Assembly (NCBI GenBank): GCA_029851415.1
Contig: CM056742.1
Coordinates: forward strand, 11,945,736-12,009,735
Source of the DNA: Eretmocerus hayati
Taxonomy: Eukaryota > Arthropoda > Insecta > Hymenoptera > Aphelinidae
DNA length: 64,000 nt
Reading direction: 5' to 3'
In this document: positions 21,877-32,078 of the stretch, piece after piece
How positions within the stretch are numbered: position 1 is the first letter of the stretch
Layout of the letters: each line of letters starts with the position of its first letter
Made by a program: the position numbers and the translations under genes
The notes under the pieces: generated by a model
The model's database searches: none
Seen by the model: only the letters and a program-made list of their open reading frames with translations
Told to the model about the DNA's origin: nothing

Positions 21877-23253
21877 ATGAAGCCGACACTACATCAATGT
21901 TTGACTGTAACAATTATCATTTTGAATTCATACTCGATAATTAATCCTTCCAAAGCTCTCGATTGGTCCAAGACATCAATAGAACTAAAAGAGGGATCAA
22001 TAGTGCTTATCGATCCAAAATTTATAAATGGCAAATCAATACTGACAGCTGCATGCGAGAAAACTCCAGAATCACACGGTTCAAGACCTCATCTTGACTG
22101 TTATGTAGAACTTACACTTTCACCATATGAAAAAGGTACATCTTCGCAATCATGCAAAGTAAAATTATTGAGGGAAGGAGTGAGAGACAAAGCAAAGTAT
22201 TATCAATATCCTTCAAAGGAATTTGCTAACATCAGGCATTTTAATAATCAAACATTCATGTTGAGGTGGTCTGGGACCTATGGAGACTTTGTTCACACCG
22301 AAATTTACTTAGTTAATATAGACAAGTGTGAACGAAAAATATTGAAATTTTCTGGAAAATCACAGATAAATTATATGCCTGGTAACATATTAATCCGCAA
22401 TGATACTTTTGATGTAATTACTACGGATAAAAGTGCGTGTATCGAATATCCCATTTGTTGGATAACTTATGATTTCAATGGAGAAAAAAAAAGACTACCA
22501 CGTGTTTTTCAGACTAATTTGAATTATATATCCGCTACAGCTGTAATTAATAACCGTACAGGAATCAATAACTTTTTTGTCTTAGCACTAGACCAAGGAA
22601 CATATAAAGTAGTGAATATTGACTCAGATGGTAAAGAAAATCATCTCATAGGGCTACCTAAGCCTAAACTTGATTACATATCGATATCAAATTCTTATAA
22701 CAAATTTGGAATTTGTTCAGGAATTGATTCATCAAAAGATATTTTATGCTATCAATACAATAGTAAAATGAATATGGTACTCAATCGTACGATTACACCG
22801 CCTAGAAATAGTACACTGTTAGGGATGTACAATTTAAATGACGAAGGTTTGCTTTTATTTACGAGTGAATGTCACGAATATAATTCGAATGTTCGATATG
22901 AATGCAATAATTTTTTTGTTACGAGAATCTATGAAGATGAACAACGCTCGAGCCGAATTTATGATATAGCATCTTACAATTTTAAAACGAATCTTCGATC
23001 AGGAGATACCATAGTAGACGTTACCGAAGATGAAAAAATGTATTACTTCAATTTTATTGAGTCTCATAGCAAAATTCATGAATCATTTTTCGGTCATCGA
23101 AGTATTGTATACAATTATCAGATCTTGAGTGCATCCTTGGACAAAACAATGGTTCCACCTGCTAGGAGATCGCAGAAAACAACATATGGAGAAATTCTAG
23201 AAACTTTTGACAGAAAAAATGAGACAGTGGCTGAAGTTGATGTACATGACTGA
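21877..23253 (+). CDS. Secreted Cys-rich glycoprotein of unknown family
   Basis: A complete 458-aa frame from ATG (MKPTLHQ) to TGA. I do not recognise the family. The N-terminus is a typical signal peptide: a short basic start, a hydrophobic core at about residues 8-22, and a likely cleavage after SKA at 27. About ten Cys follow in the mature chain, and I count six N-glycosylation sequons (NQT, NDT, NRT twice, NST, NET). There is no transmembrane segment or GPI-like tail, and the C-terminus is acidic and polar. Recurring short strand-turn patterns (for example FFVLALDQGTYKVVNI and DILCYQYN) could fit a beta-propeller-like fold, which is inference. The exon begins after a strong acceptor at 21836, so an upstream leader exon is expected. 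A hairpin repeat begins about 140 bp after the stop, and I see no AATAAA before it. In a parasitoid wasp, venom or immune-modulating roles are possible, but nothing in the sequence proves one. Confidence 0.85.
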   Translation: MKPTLHQCLTVTIIILNSYSIINPSKALDWSKTSIELKEGSIVLIDPKFINGKSILTAACEKTPESHGSRPHLDCYVELTLSPYEKGTSSQSCKVKLLREGVRDKAKYYQYPSKEFANIRHFNNQTFMLRWSGTYGDFVHTEIYLVNIDKCERKILKFSGKSQINYMPGNILIRNDTFDVITTDKSACIEYPICWITYDFNGEKKRLPRVFQTNLNYISATAVINNRTGINNFFVLALDQGTYKVVNIDSDGKENHLIGLPKPKLDYISISNSYNKFGICSGIDSSKDILCYQYNSKMNMVLNRTITPPRNSTLLGMYNLNDEGLLLFTSECHEYNSNVRYECNNFFVTRIYEDEQRSSRIYDIASYNFKTNLRSGDTIVDVTEDEKMYYFNFIESHSKIHESFFGHRSIVYNYQILSASLDKTMVPPARRSQKTTYGEILETFDRKNETVAEVDVHD

Positions 23254-23394
23254 AATTTTGTAAATAGACTGTCTAAAAATATGCCGAACATAGTTGTATA
23301 TATGGAAGCGCTACAAAGCAACGCTAAAATATTTCCATTTAAATTGCAATGAGAGTTTTATCACGTTGTGGTACATTTTTGACGATGTAGAGGC

Positions 23395-23643
23395 TATTAG
23401 GTTGTTATGGTCCAAAGCACTATAGTGCGGTGGCGCCACGGTCTGTAGCGTGAGTTTACGCACACACTCTCTCGTCCGTGAGCTCACGGACGCCAAACAG
23501 ACTCAAACATGTGTGAGTCTCACTCACACATGCTTGTGCCCCAAAGTCATCGGTGAGCTCACGGACGAGAGAGTGTGTGCGTAAACTCACGACACAGACC
23601 GTGGCGCCACCGCACTAGAGCTTCGGACCATCACAACCTAATA
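23395..23643. repeat. Tight hairpin repeat 3' of the secreted-protein gene
   Basis: The arms of about 100 bp begin TATTAGGTTGTTATGGTCC and end GGACCATCACAACCTAATA. Inside, GTGCGGTGGCGCCACGGTCTG pairs with CAGACCGTGGCGCCACCGCAC, and the CGTGAGTTTACGCACACACT block pairs with its complement near 23570. The loop carries CATGTGTGAGTCTCACTCACACATG, itself nearly palindromic. Arm identity is high, so this is fairly young and would fold strongly if transcribed. Confidence 0.8.
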
Positions 23644-25329
23644 TCGTCGGCGCCTACGAAGACTAGCTTATCTCACAAATGTTAAAGCATAGGAGAAATG
23701 TGTTAGTCTTCGTAGGGATAGTCGAATTGTACTAGTTTTCGTAGGGGCCTGACTGTATAGTCTTGGCTTCTGACTGTGCTGCTTCGAATCGCGTTGGAGT
23801 TGTTGTTTAGCAAAATAGATTCAATATTCTGAAGCTTTTTTGGATGAAGTTCAAATATTTTGTGACAGCTTCCTGAGCCCTAACAGATGTACATCTCCGG
23901 AAGGTGGTGAAAATGGACCAGGAGTAACACTGATTTTTTTTTCCGGACAAATTCGAGTATTTGCAAGATGTCAACTCCTTCGTTTTCATGAGAGCGTCAC
24001 AATGAATTCATCGCGTAGTTTCTATATATAATGAGCGTAAACAATTTCTAAGCTTAAGAACAGGAATAACGATTTCTTATCAAAACGGATTGACAAATTG
24101 TAAAATACTTGTCATAGCTGACTACATCGAGAAAGGATTCCCACTGATAGAAAAACTACAACTTTACATCATCAAAAAAATACTCGTGAAGTTACAGAAC
24201 CTGTCCTGATCCGCTAAGACCATGAGAGCTCATCTAATCGCAAGTGTTGGTCTGAGTGAGACCATTTCAACAATTTTCAGAGTTTCTCGAACTCGATCGG
24301 CTCTAGTACCTATCTACATCCACTAATCGATTCCAATTTTAGTGTCCATTTTCGGGACATCCGAACCAAGAAAATTTGATTGGTTAGGTCCCATTAAACG
24401 CTCCACAGCCAAAATGATCGGGGACTGGCAGCAAAAGTCAAAAGTTGATAGGATTTCTCCATATACACTGAGAAATGCTTCGTTTTCAAGCCGTTGTGAC
24501 TCATTTCTTCTATCTAAATTAGACCTTCTCATTAAATCATTGAAGTGAAGAGGTATTTGCGAGGCACCATGAAACGTTGTTTTCTGATCCAGGATCAGAT
24601 CACGTACTGGTTCAAACAACGCATTGGAATATGGAAATCGGTTATTATGACTCCTGGACATAAAAGCCCCAAAAAACTACTGCTGAGACAATAAAATGAC
24701 CCTATGCCTATATCATAGATTGTATCTTTTGATGCGTTTCTTTTCTTAGATGTAAAACCTCGGCCTGAGCAAATTGAGTTTGACGAATTGATTGGTGTAT
24801 CCGAGTATGTAATTCGTTCCAACAATTAGTTGGGAATAGGTGAATACTTCTCACCAAAATATTCGATATTTTCATCAAATGGTGGCATTATAATCGTAAT
24901 TATATTATGTCAATAATACATCTTAATGTAGGCACGTTTACGAATTTGTTATACGACTTTATTGAATTCTTATCAGGACTGCATAGAGTTGTACCCTATG
25001 GTCTTAATAAATCATCCATCTATCTATATCTAGTTTGAGGACTATGTCATCTATCCATACAATATCTCTATGCATCTATTGGAGAGTAAATGAAGAATAT
25101 TTTGCCAGATTTTTCGTCACTCGCAAAAACATCATGTATGCTACCAACTTATCGTGGGTTACTATGTTGGAGACGAGGGTGGAGATGAATCTTTCAAGGT
25201 GACGCTTTTGAGAGTTTGTCCTGTAGCATATTCAGTGAATGAATCGTTCAAATTGGGTGCTGTACAGAAAATTTCCGGTTTGGTCGCGCTCTGATTTGGA
25301 GCATATGCCAATGCATGTGCTCAATGTTT
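23644..25329. other. Non-coding stretch
   Basis: No supported gene. CCTACGAAGACTAG at about 23651 and CTAGTTTTCGTAGG / TTAGTCTTCGTAGG near 23705-23745 form a short inverted motif next to the hairpin. A minus-strand open frame at 24323-24661 (112 codons) has no recognisable domain and no splice context, so I do not call it. Confidence 0.35.
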
Positions 25330-25337
25330 GTTCTGTT

Positions 25338-25370
25338 CAGGGAGACTAAAGAGACTCTTTAGTCTCCCTG
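25338..25370. mobile_element. Minimal hAT-like palindrome with 8-bp duplication
   Basis: A perfect 33-bp palindrome has arms CAGGGAGACTAAAGAG and CTCTTTAGTCTCCCTG around one A. It is flanked on both sides by the direct repeat GTTCTGTT (25330-25337 and 25371-25378). hAT transposons make 8-bp target duplications and often start with CAGGG. The simplest reading is a hAT-type element reduced to its two terminal inverted repeats. Confidence 0.6.
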
Positions 25371-26326
25371 GTTCTGTTGAATGGAAACCTGACCCGGTGT
25401 TGTGCAATGAAGAAAATTTTAAGGCTAGCCCGGAGTCCCCGCAAAACCGTAACCAGACACGCACCGGCGTACTTTGAGGTTGCAGCTGCATCCAATGATT
25501 CTGAGAGCGGTATTATTGTTTATACGCTTTTATTGGTACTGAATGTGTTATTCAGATACTAGGTCACCTGTGAAATCTTATAACACGATACAATGCAAAG
25601 TTTCATGGTATTTCATTCATTAGGAATCGAGAAAACCTTGAAGGCAATTTTTTGGTGGGACAGAGCGCTCACCTATTTCGATTTATTCCTCAATAACATA
25701 ACAGTTTCGGCTAATATCAGATACTAGGCCCCCTGTGGTTTGAAATTTCCTATTGAATGAGCCCTCCCACTTTCAAAAATTCTGAATCCAGCCCGCAAAA
25801 ACCTTGAACTAGTGAGAGCATCGACCAGGATACCTAGCCGAGCGGGCCGAAGAGCTAAGATTTTCCCGAGATATCGGAAAAATTTCCGGTTGTGTGACAA
25901 CTTATTCAGTTGGAAATTTTATGGTGTTTCTTTTGACTCATCTCGTTTGAGTGGGAAATGTGTGGTTGAAATACTATGAGGCAAAAAAGTGGTTCATAAT
26001 CTCCCATCGCACATGCAGTGCGACCAAAGCGCCATCTATCGGGCAAAATATCCGGATTCTCTACGGACTAGCCTTAATAAGTGTAGCTCACCGTGACTAG
26101 TGGAAATAGTGAGCTGAATAACATTGCACCGCTATCATTCACTTGAGGAAATTCTCTTCGTACACCTGCAAGAGTCAGGCTATGACACTCTACAGCAATG
26201 AATGAAAGGTGATAAGGTTGGAGTTGTCACTATATCTGTGGAATAGACATGATGTTTTTCCACTACAGGTTTACATTCTGAGCTGCATTTTACTCCTTTG
26301 TAAAATACCGGATATTGTGCAGGTAT
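25371..26326. other. Non-coding stretch
   Basis: No supported gene or repeat apart from the flanking duplication copy at its start. Confidence 0.35.
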
Positions 26327-27115
26327 GTGAAGGTCCTAAAAATGAATCCTATGCCTCAGCCATATCTGAAAAGACCTGGTTGTATTTTCGTACGTATGAA
26401 TTTTTTTCTACTTCGAAACATTAGAAAGTGTATTGTTCAATCATTCTTCCACCTTTTTAAGCATAAAATGCCAGATCATTCATCGACTGACACTTATTTG
26501 ATATAACCATACCCTCACACTATCTGACTTGGAAGCTTCATTGAACAGAGTCATCCAAAACTGTTGTCTCCATTGGTCTCAAGTATAAGCTGTCCTTTCA
26601 AAATCCAAATACATTGATGTTGAATGGAATTAATCACATGAAAATGTATGACTCGATTTTTTGAAGTGATGGAAAAAGCTGTCCTACGTGTAGATTGTGG
26701 CAGAGAAATTGATATTACAAGATGAATTAGTTCGAAATATTGGAAAAAAATCCATTATTTCTATGTTTACTAAAAATTGAGCTATGAAGTTTTACGTGAT
26801 TCATTTCATTCAACATCAATCTATTTGGATTTTGAAAGGACAAATAATATTTGAGACCGATGAAGTCAATAGTTTTGAATGACTCTGTTCAATGAAGCTT
26901 CCAAATCAGATAGTATGAGGGTATGGATTATATCCAATGAGTTTCAGTAAACAAATCATCTAGCATCTCACGCTTGAAAAGGCGTAAGAAAGATTCAAGA
27001 TCAGATTTTACTCTTTTTACTGTGTTAAAGTAGAAACCATAGTTCATACATGAAAAATGCAACCAGATCTTTCCAGATATGACTGAGGCGTAGGACTCAT
27101 TCTTTAAAGCGACGC
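26327..27115. repeat. Degenerate foldback inverted repeat
   Basis: AAAAATGAATCCTATGCCTCA near 26340 pairs with the TGAGGCGTAGGACTCATTCTTT block near 27085. ATCTGACTTGGAAGCTTCATTG (26523 onward) pairs with the CAATGAAGCTTCCAAATCAGAT block near 26890. Peptide-like frames on the plus strand of one arm and the minus strand of the other resemble each other only because of this symmetry. The centre is near 26720. No gene is called. Confidence 0.7.
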
Positions 27116-27131
27116 GATCACCGTGCACGTT

Positions 27132-27280
27132 GATTTTTGTTCACAGAAATCTCAAAATCTTTTCCAATTTGGGCTAAACGGCGAGTTATCCAGGCTTTGT
27201 AATCATCTAACTTGGCCTGGATAACTCTTCGTTTGGCCCAAATCGGACTTGATTTTGAGAGTTTTGTGAACAAAAATGTG
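27132..27280. repeat. Short hairpin repeat
   Basis: TTTTTGTTCACAGAAATCTCAAAATC pairs with the GATTTTGAGAGTTTTGTGAACAAAAA block, and GGCGAGTTATCCAGGC pairs with GCCTGGATAACTCTTC, around a loop of about 16 bases near 27206. The stem is about 65 bp with few mismatches. Confidence 0.75.
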
Positions 27281-28189
27281 CCAATTTGTAGGTTAGAAAA
27301 TACCTGCGGGCAAGTTATTCTCGTTCATCACCGATAATCTTGGGATTAGTGAAAAATGACGAGTGAATCTACCACGATTCAGATGATAATACGTAATGGA
27401 CAACTCGTCTCAAACTTCATGTTATCAAAATACTGAGTTACATCTAAATGCAATATAATTTCCGGGTTGCACGGCGACCGCATCACCCTAAACGCTTTTA
27501 ATGCACTTCGCCTCGGTCTAGGACTTTGTAACTGTATCTGGTGGTGCATCAATTTTTGGCTTCCGGTCCATCGCCAACAGCCAATCATGATCATCAGTGG
27601 CATTCCAAAAAAGCCAATCACACTCATGAATATATAAGTTCTAGGGTAATCTTAGGGATTACCTCGGTCGGCTTGGTCTTGTCAGTAGCCGCGAGTGACC
27701 TTACCGACGCGATTAACAGATCTATATTAGGTCATATTTACGTCCAGTTGCGTCAGTGTCTGATGACTCTGATCGAATGGAGCTCACTTTCATTACGTCA
27801 CACCGAATTCATACAACATGTACCAGAAATAGTGTACACATCGGTATTGGGGTTTTCGCTGAATTTTGTATTTTCAGGAGGCGTTGTCAAAATTTTTTGT
27901 AATCATTTCCCATTCTTGTAACTTCCAATCGAAAACATGAATTTAAACATTACATCTGTCATGTTTGAAGCATCTTCACGAGCGTAACGATTTCCTGTTG
28001 ACCATTACACTAGTGTTTTCTGGTTTTGTGTGATGATTGGCAGACGGCTTCCTCACCAAAAATGGGATGTGCGTGCTTTGGATTACATGAATGGTTCAGT
28101 TCTCGATTGCATTGGATTTATCAATTTGATGTGGTTATTCCCCACACTTTAGTCCGATCTGTGGAAATTTTTTTACTGCTCTTATCCTC
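27281..28189. other. Non-coding stretch
   Basis: A plus-strand open frame at 27541-27921 (126 codons) has hydrophobic stretches but no recognisable family and no splice context, so I leave it uncalled. Nothing else is evident. Confidence 0.3.
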
Positions 28190-28530
28190 GCGTGCGCGAA
28201 GAGCGATTGCTCGCGTACGCGAGAAACATTTGATCGCGCAAGCGGAATTTCGGAAAGTTTCTTTCGCGTTTTCGCATACGCTGAGGTTGAGGTTTAGGAA
28301 ACGAGGGTATGTAGGGAATTCATGGAGTGCAAAATCAGCTCATTTCCGATAAATTTGTCAAAAGATTTGAAATGCGGGCTGCGATGTTTTTGGGCTGTCA
28401 TGTACTTCCGATTTATGCGCTTCAGACACACGGAAAATTTGAGCTCTAGCGTAAACGAAAACTCGAAAGAAACTTTCAGGAACGCGTGCGCGAGAAAATT
28501 AACAACCGCGCACAATGGAAATTCTCTTCA
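28190..28530. repeat. Inverted repeat with CGCG-palindrome motifs
   Basis: GAAAGTTTCTTTCGCGTTTTCG near 28253 pairs with the CGAAAACTCGAAAGAAACTTTC block near 28455. Around it lie several copies of a CpG-dense palindrome (TCGCGTGCGCGA at 28190, TCGCGTACGCGA at about 28212, CGCGTGCGCGA at about 28483). The same motif is concentrated at 47152-47580. No coding function is evident. Confidence 0.6.
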
Positions 28531-29364
28531 GATCACACTACAAAATAGAATAAGATCATTCAAAATGAACATTATCCGATACAAACTAATACACGAAATG
28601 GCTTGATAGATTCATGAAGCCATAGCAGTATAGCACGCACATTCTAACCTTGATGAGAAAACTGCTGTAATCATTACACAATAAACACAGCAAAAAATCA
28701 TTACGCGTGTAAAGTTGTTCCAAGCATTACAGATGTAACGTTTGAAGTCACATTTTTGATCAAAAGTTACAAAAATAGGCAATGTTTACAAAAAATTTCG
28801 ACAACTGCTCCTGAAAATACAGAATTCAGCGAACACCCTGGTACCGGTATGTACACTACTTCTGGTACAAGTTGTATAGTTTTCTCCGGACTTGTGTTGT
28901 CTATTCTTTTTTCTTACATTTTTGTACCGGATCACATATTTTTTGTAAACACTTGTTCGTACAGGTTCGGGGCTCGGGTGCTTGAGCCAGCGTGAGCTAT
29001 TAGGAAGGATATGGGGAGATCGCTGATAGCACACTATCGCACTTCTGGGCCATCTTTTTTCAATATTTCATCCACCAAATACAGCTGGAATCAACCCGAA
29101 AAGTTACGCGGCATCACCAGAGTATCCGTAAGACTGCGTGAGAGTACCAAGCATTTCCACAGGATTTTTCCCAAATTTTCTTCCTTCGAGAGAACTAGAA
29201 TGAATCAACCTGTTTCTAGTCATACAGAAGCCAAAGATATCTTATTTTAAGACCTAGATAATGATATTCTCACTTCGATCGGGACCTATAGATTCGATTG
29301 TTTTCATATACCATCATCCATAGATGTGTTCCAGCAGGTGTAAAAGTTCCGGAGAAATGCCCAC
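28531..29364. other. Non-coding stretch
   Basis: No gene supported. Short open frames lack recognisable domains. Confidence 0.3.
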
Positions 29365-29985
29365 ATATCCACATCTATCCGGATCGTACCAATCTTAGCT
29401 TGAGAAAGTGTCAATTTCGAAGACTTCTGAGAGAATTTTCTGGCTCTTGCAAGTTTGAGGCACGTGAATGTTTTGGTATGGAACTTGCAATGCCTATAAG
29501 TATAAGTCTAGAGCTTCAAAATTTGTTATTAAACGTTTCTCTACGTTACTCCTAGTCCGAGCTATGACATTTTTTGCGAGGAAAAAATTTTCGTAAAAAC
29601 TATTACCCTATTTAGAATGACGAGAAAATTCACTCTTTGGGGCATATTTCATAGGTTTTTCGTTTTCTCGATCATGATATGGAAGGTAGATGCCGGATTC
29701 TAAGATTAAATTTCACATGAGATGCGTCTATCTTTCTCTAATTTGGGTGCTACTTTTCGCGAAAAATCTTTCTTCACATAGCTTGGACTAGGAATAACAT
29801 AGAGGGATGTTCAAGGAGGGATTCTAAAGCTCTAGACTTGTACCTTCAGACATGATAAGGTCTATCCCAAAAAATGCGGATACCTCATACTTGCCAGAGC
29901 CAGAAAATTCCCTCGAGAATCATCGAAATCGACTCTTTTTAAGCTAAGATTGAAAGATTGGTAAGACCCGAATACATGTGGATGA
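29365..29985. repeat. Degenerate foldback inverted repeat
   Basis: ACGTTACTCCTAGTCC near 29540 pairs with the GGACTAGGAATAACATA block near 29785. GAGAATTTTCTGGCTCTTGCAAG near 29430 pairs with the CTTGCCAGAGCCAGAAAATTC block near 29890. TCGTACCAATCTTAGCTT pairs near 29940. The arms are about 290 bp, roughly three-quarters similar by eye, with the centre near 29675. Confidence 0.65.
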
Positions 29986-30789
29986 AAACGAATAACAACA
30001 TCTTGAAGTACGTAAAAAGCCCTTTAACATGAGCCTTGATGAAGTCCTTTAGGGTCAAATAGAGCCGAGTGGTGCAGCTCACAAAATTAAAAAAGAAAAA
30101 TTTGGGTTAGCTTAAACTTTTGACCGGCAGTGTATAATCAAGAAAACCCCTTCAATACCAAAAATGGACGTAAGAACGAGAAGAGGCAAAAAATGTGCCT
30201 GCAAGACATTCTTAATGATTTTTGAGCGAACTTTTTTCCTCAGTTTTTGGTTTCTTCTGTGCATGTGCATGACTCAACGCCTCTGAGAATATTTTTAATC
30301 GATAACTGACAAAATTTCCTTCGAAATAATCTCCATGCTGAAGTTGATTGAGCACACTACAGACAGAGTTGTGACTCGTTTCGAAATGCGAAAGAGTCCA
30401 AAGTGTGAATCCGTGAGCTCAGAAGTGGTATCAGAAATCATAGTTCAAGAGGAAATCTAAAACAATGGCCTTTTGAGGCAATTAGGCTTCTGATTCTATA
30501 AATTGTGGAAAATAGATTTTGAGAGTCATGTAGTACGGTTTTTGCTGATAAACTTTCAATCATTTTCAATGGTGATAAAACAGGATGTGTGCCTATATTC
30601 TATCACGTTTCCAAAATATACAGGCAATTCTACCTCGTGAACTGGTTGCATTAATAAGGCGCTGATCAATGCCCACCGTGAGGAGCAAACGAATTTCGCA
30701 GCAGGTGGAATGGACCATCATCAAATGAGAGAGTCAAGATGAGGCTGTGGAGAGCGTAAAAAAACAGAAAGACGCTGATATGTAACACA

Positions 30790-31070
30790 AATGGGGAGAA
30801 AAGCGGCGCGAGTCAAGCCACGCCCAGAGTGTCACACTGTGGCAGACGAGGTGGGGGTTCAATCCCCGGTCGTGTAAGCTTGCTATGGGCCCCACAGGTG
30901 GCCTGACGGGGAGATCAGAAATAGAAGTGGGGGAACAAGGAGGACGAGGTGGGGTGATTGGTCCCTGTGCTCTGCGCAAGGCCCTGACATTTAAAATATG
31001 ACGAGGGGACTGAAAGGAGGATTGGAAGGTGTTCACCCCTCTCACGCTGTAATGCTCGAAGCATCACGTC
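30790..31070 (+). mobile_element. Possible tRNA-derived SINE fragment
   Basis: GAGGTGGGGGTTCAATCCCC (about 30848-30867) resembles the T-arm and B box of a tRNA gene. It is preceded by an anticodon-arm-like segment (AGAGTGTCACACTGTGGCAGACG). No full cloverleaf or good A box is present. The GC-rich body that follows differs from its AT-rich surroundings. A tRNA-derived SINE or tRNA pseudogene fits. The boundaries are approximate. Confidence 0.35.
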
Positions 31071-31721
31071 TCGCGATGAGGAGGCTCCTGAAACTCGCGT
31101 TCACGCGTACAGAGGGCGCCACCCGTGCCTCCAACATGCTTTTATATGACTCTCGTTTTTACAACCTTAGGACTCATTTACAATGGCGACACCTGCTTAC
31201 TTTAATCCGTGCAATCGCGGATGTTATGTTGAACATCAGGTATTGCAAAGTATACTCCATTCAGAAGGGTTTAAACTCGAATAAAACTCTGAACGAATTC
31301 GTGTCAGAATCTTTTTGGGGACTCTAAAAATATTCTTCCATCAGCTACGAAGACTAGTCTTTCATAGCTGTCATGGTCAAAGTAGAGAGCTGAAAGTTTA
31401 TTTCAAATGATGTTTCGGAAAACTGGCTACTTGTTCCGAACAACAAATGCCAGTGATCTGATTATTTGCGTGGTTGTATCCAAGTCAAGAATTTTTCGGT
31501 ACGATGTTACAAAGTTAACAGTATGAGTCCGGATATGAGCGCCCATTCTTTCCAAAAAGATAGCAGTGCTGAATCATAGAAGTGAAGCATGATCCCGACG
31601 ATTCAGTCGCTCGTTGAGCACTAAGATTTGACGCATGGTATGTCACTGTAAAACCCCACTGAAGCGTTGCATGTTTTCTACTGAATTAGTGAGAATTTGG
31701 GCGCACCTGAAACATTGGTTC
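31071..31721. other. Non-coding stretch
   Basis: No gene or clear repeat supported. Confidence 0.3.
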
Positions 31722-32078
31722 TTAAGAGTGCTCTCTACCTTTTGGAAAGCGATGGTGGCGCCTCTAGCGGTCAAATTGGTATATTGTCAATAACAATTTT
31801 TAAAAACAAAGAGGGAGTAGACCAATAGTACCGCTCCCTGCGGACTATTTTTCTTCAAATTTTAAAAAAAGTTTCATCGAGATCAGTGCAAAATTTTTGA
31901 GCTGAATTTTGCACCGATCTCGATGAAACTTTTTTTATTATTTGAAGAAAAATAATCCGCAGGGAGCGGTACTATTGGTTTCCTTCCTCTTTGTTTTTAA
32001 AAATTGTTATTAGCAATATACCAATTTGACCGCTAGAGGAGCCACCATCGCTTTTCCAGAGGTAGAGAGCACTCTTAA
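31722..32078. mobile_element. TTAA-bounded foldback miniature element
   Basis: A hairpin with arms of about 165-175 bp. Its ends read TTAAGAGTGCTCTCTACC (31722) and GGTAGAGAGCACTCTTAA (32078), so TTAA stands at both outer edges, as in piggyBac insertions. Inside, GCTAGAGG/CCTCTAGC, CCGCTCCCTGCGGACTATT and TTTCATCGAGATCAGTGCAAAA pair with their complements around a short loop near 31900. Arm identity looks above 90 percent by eye. Because TTAA is itself palindromic, the piggyBac assignment is an inference. Confidence 0.65.
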
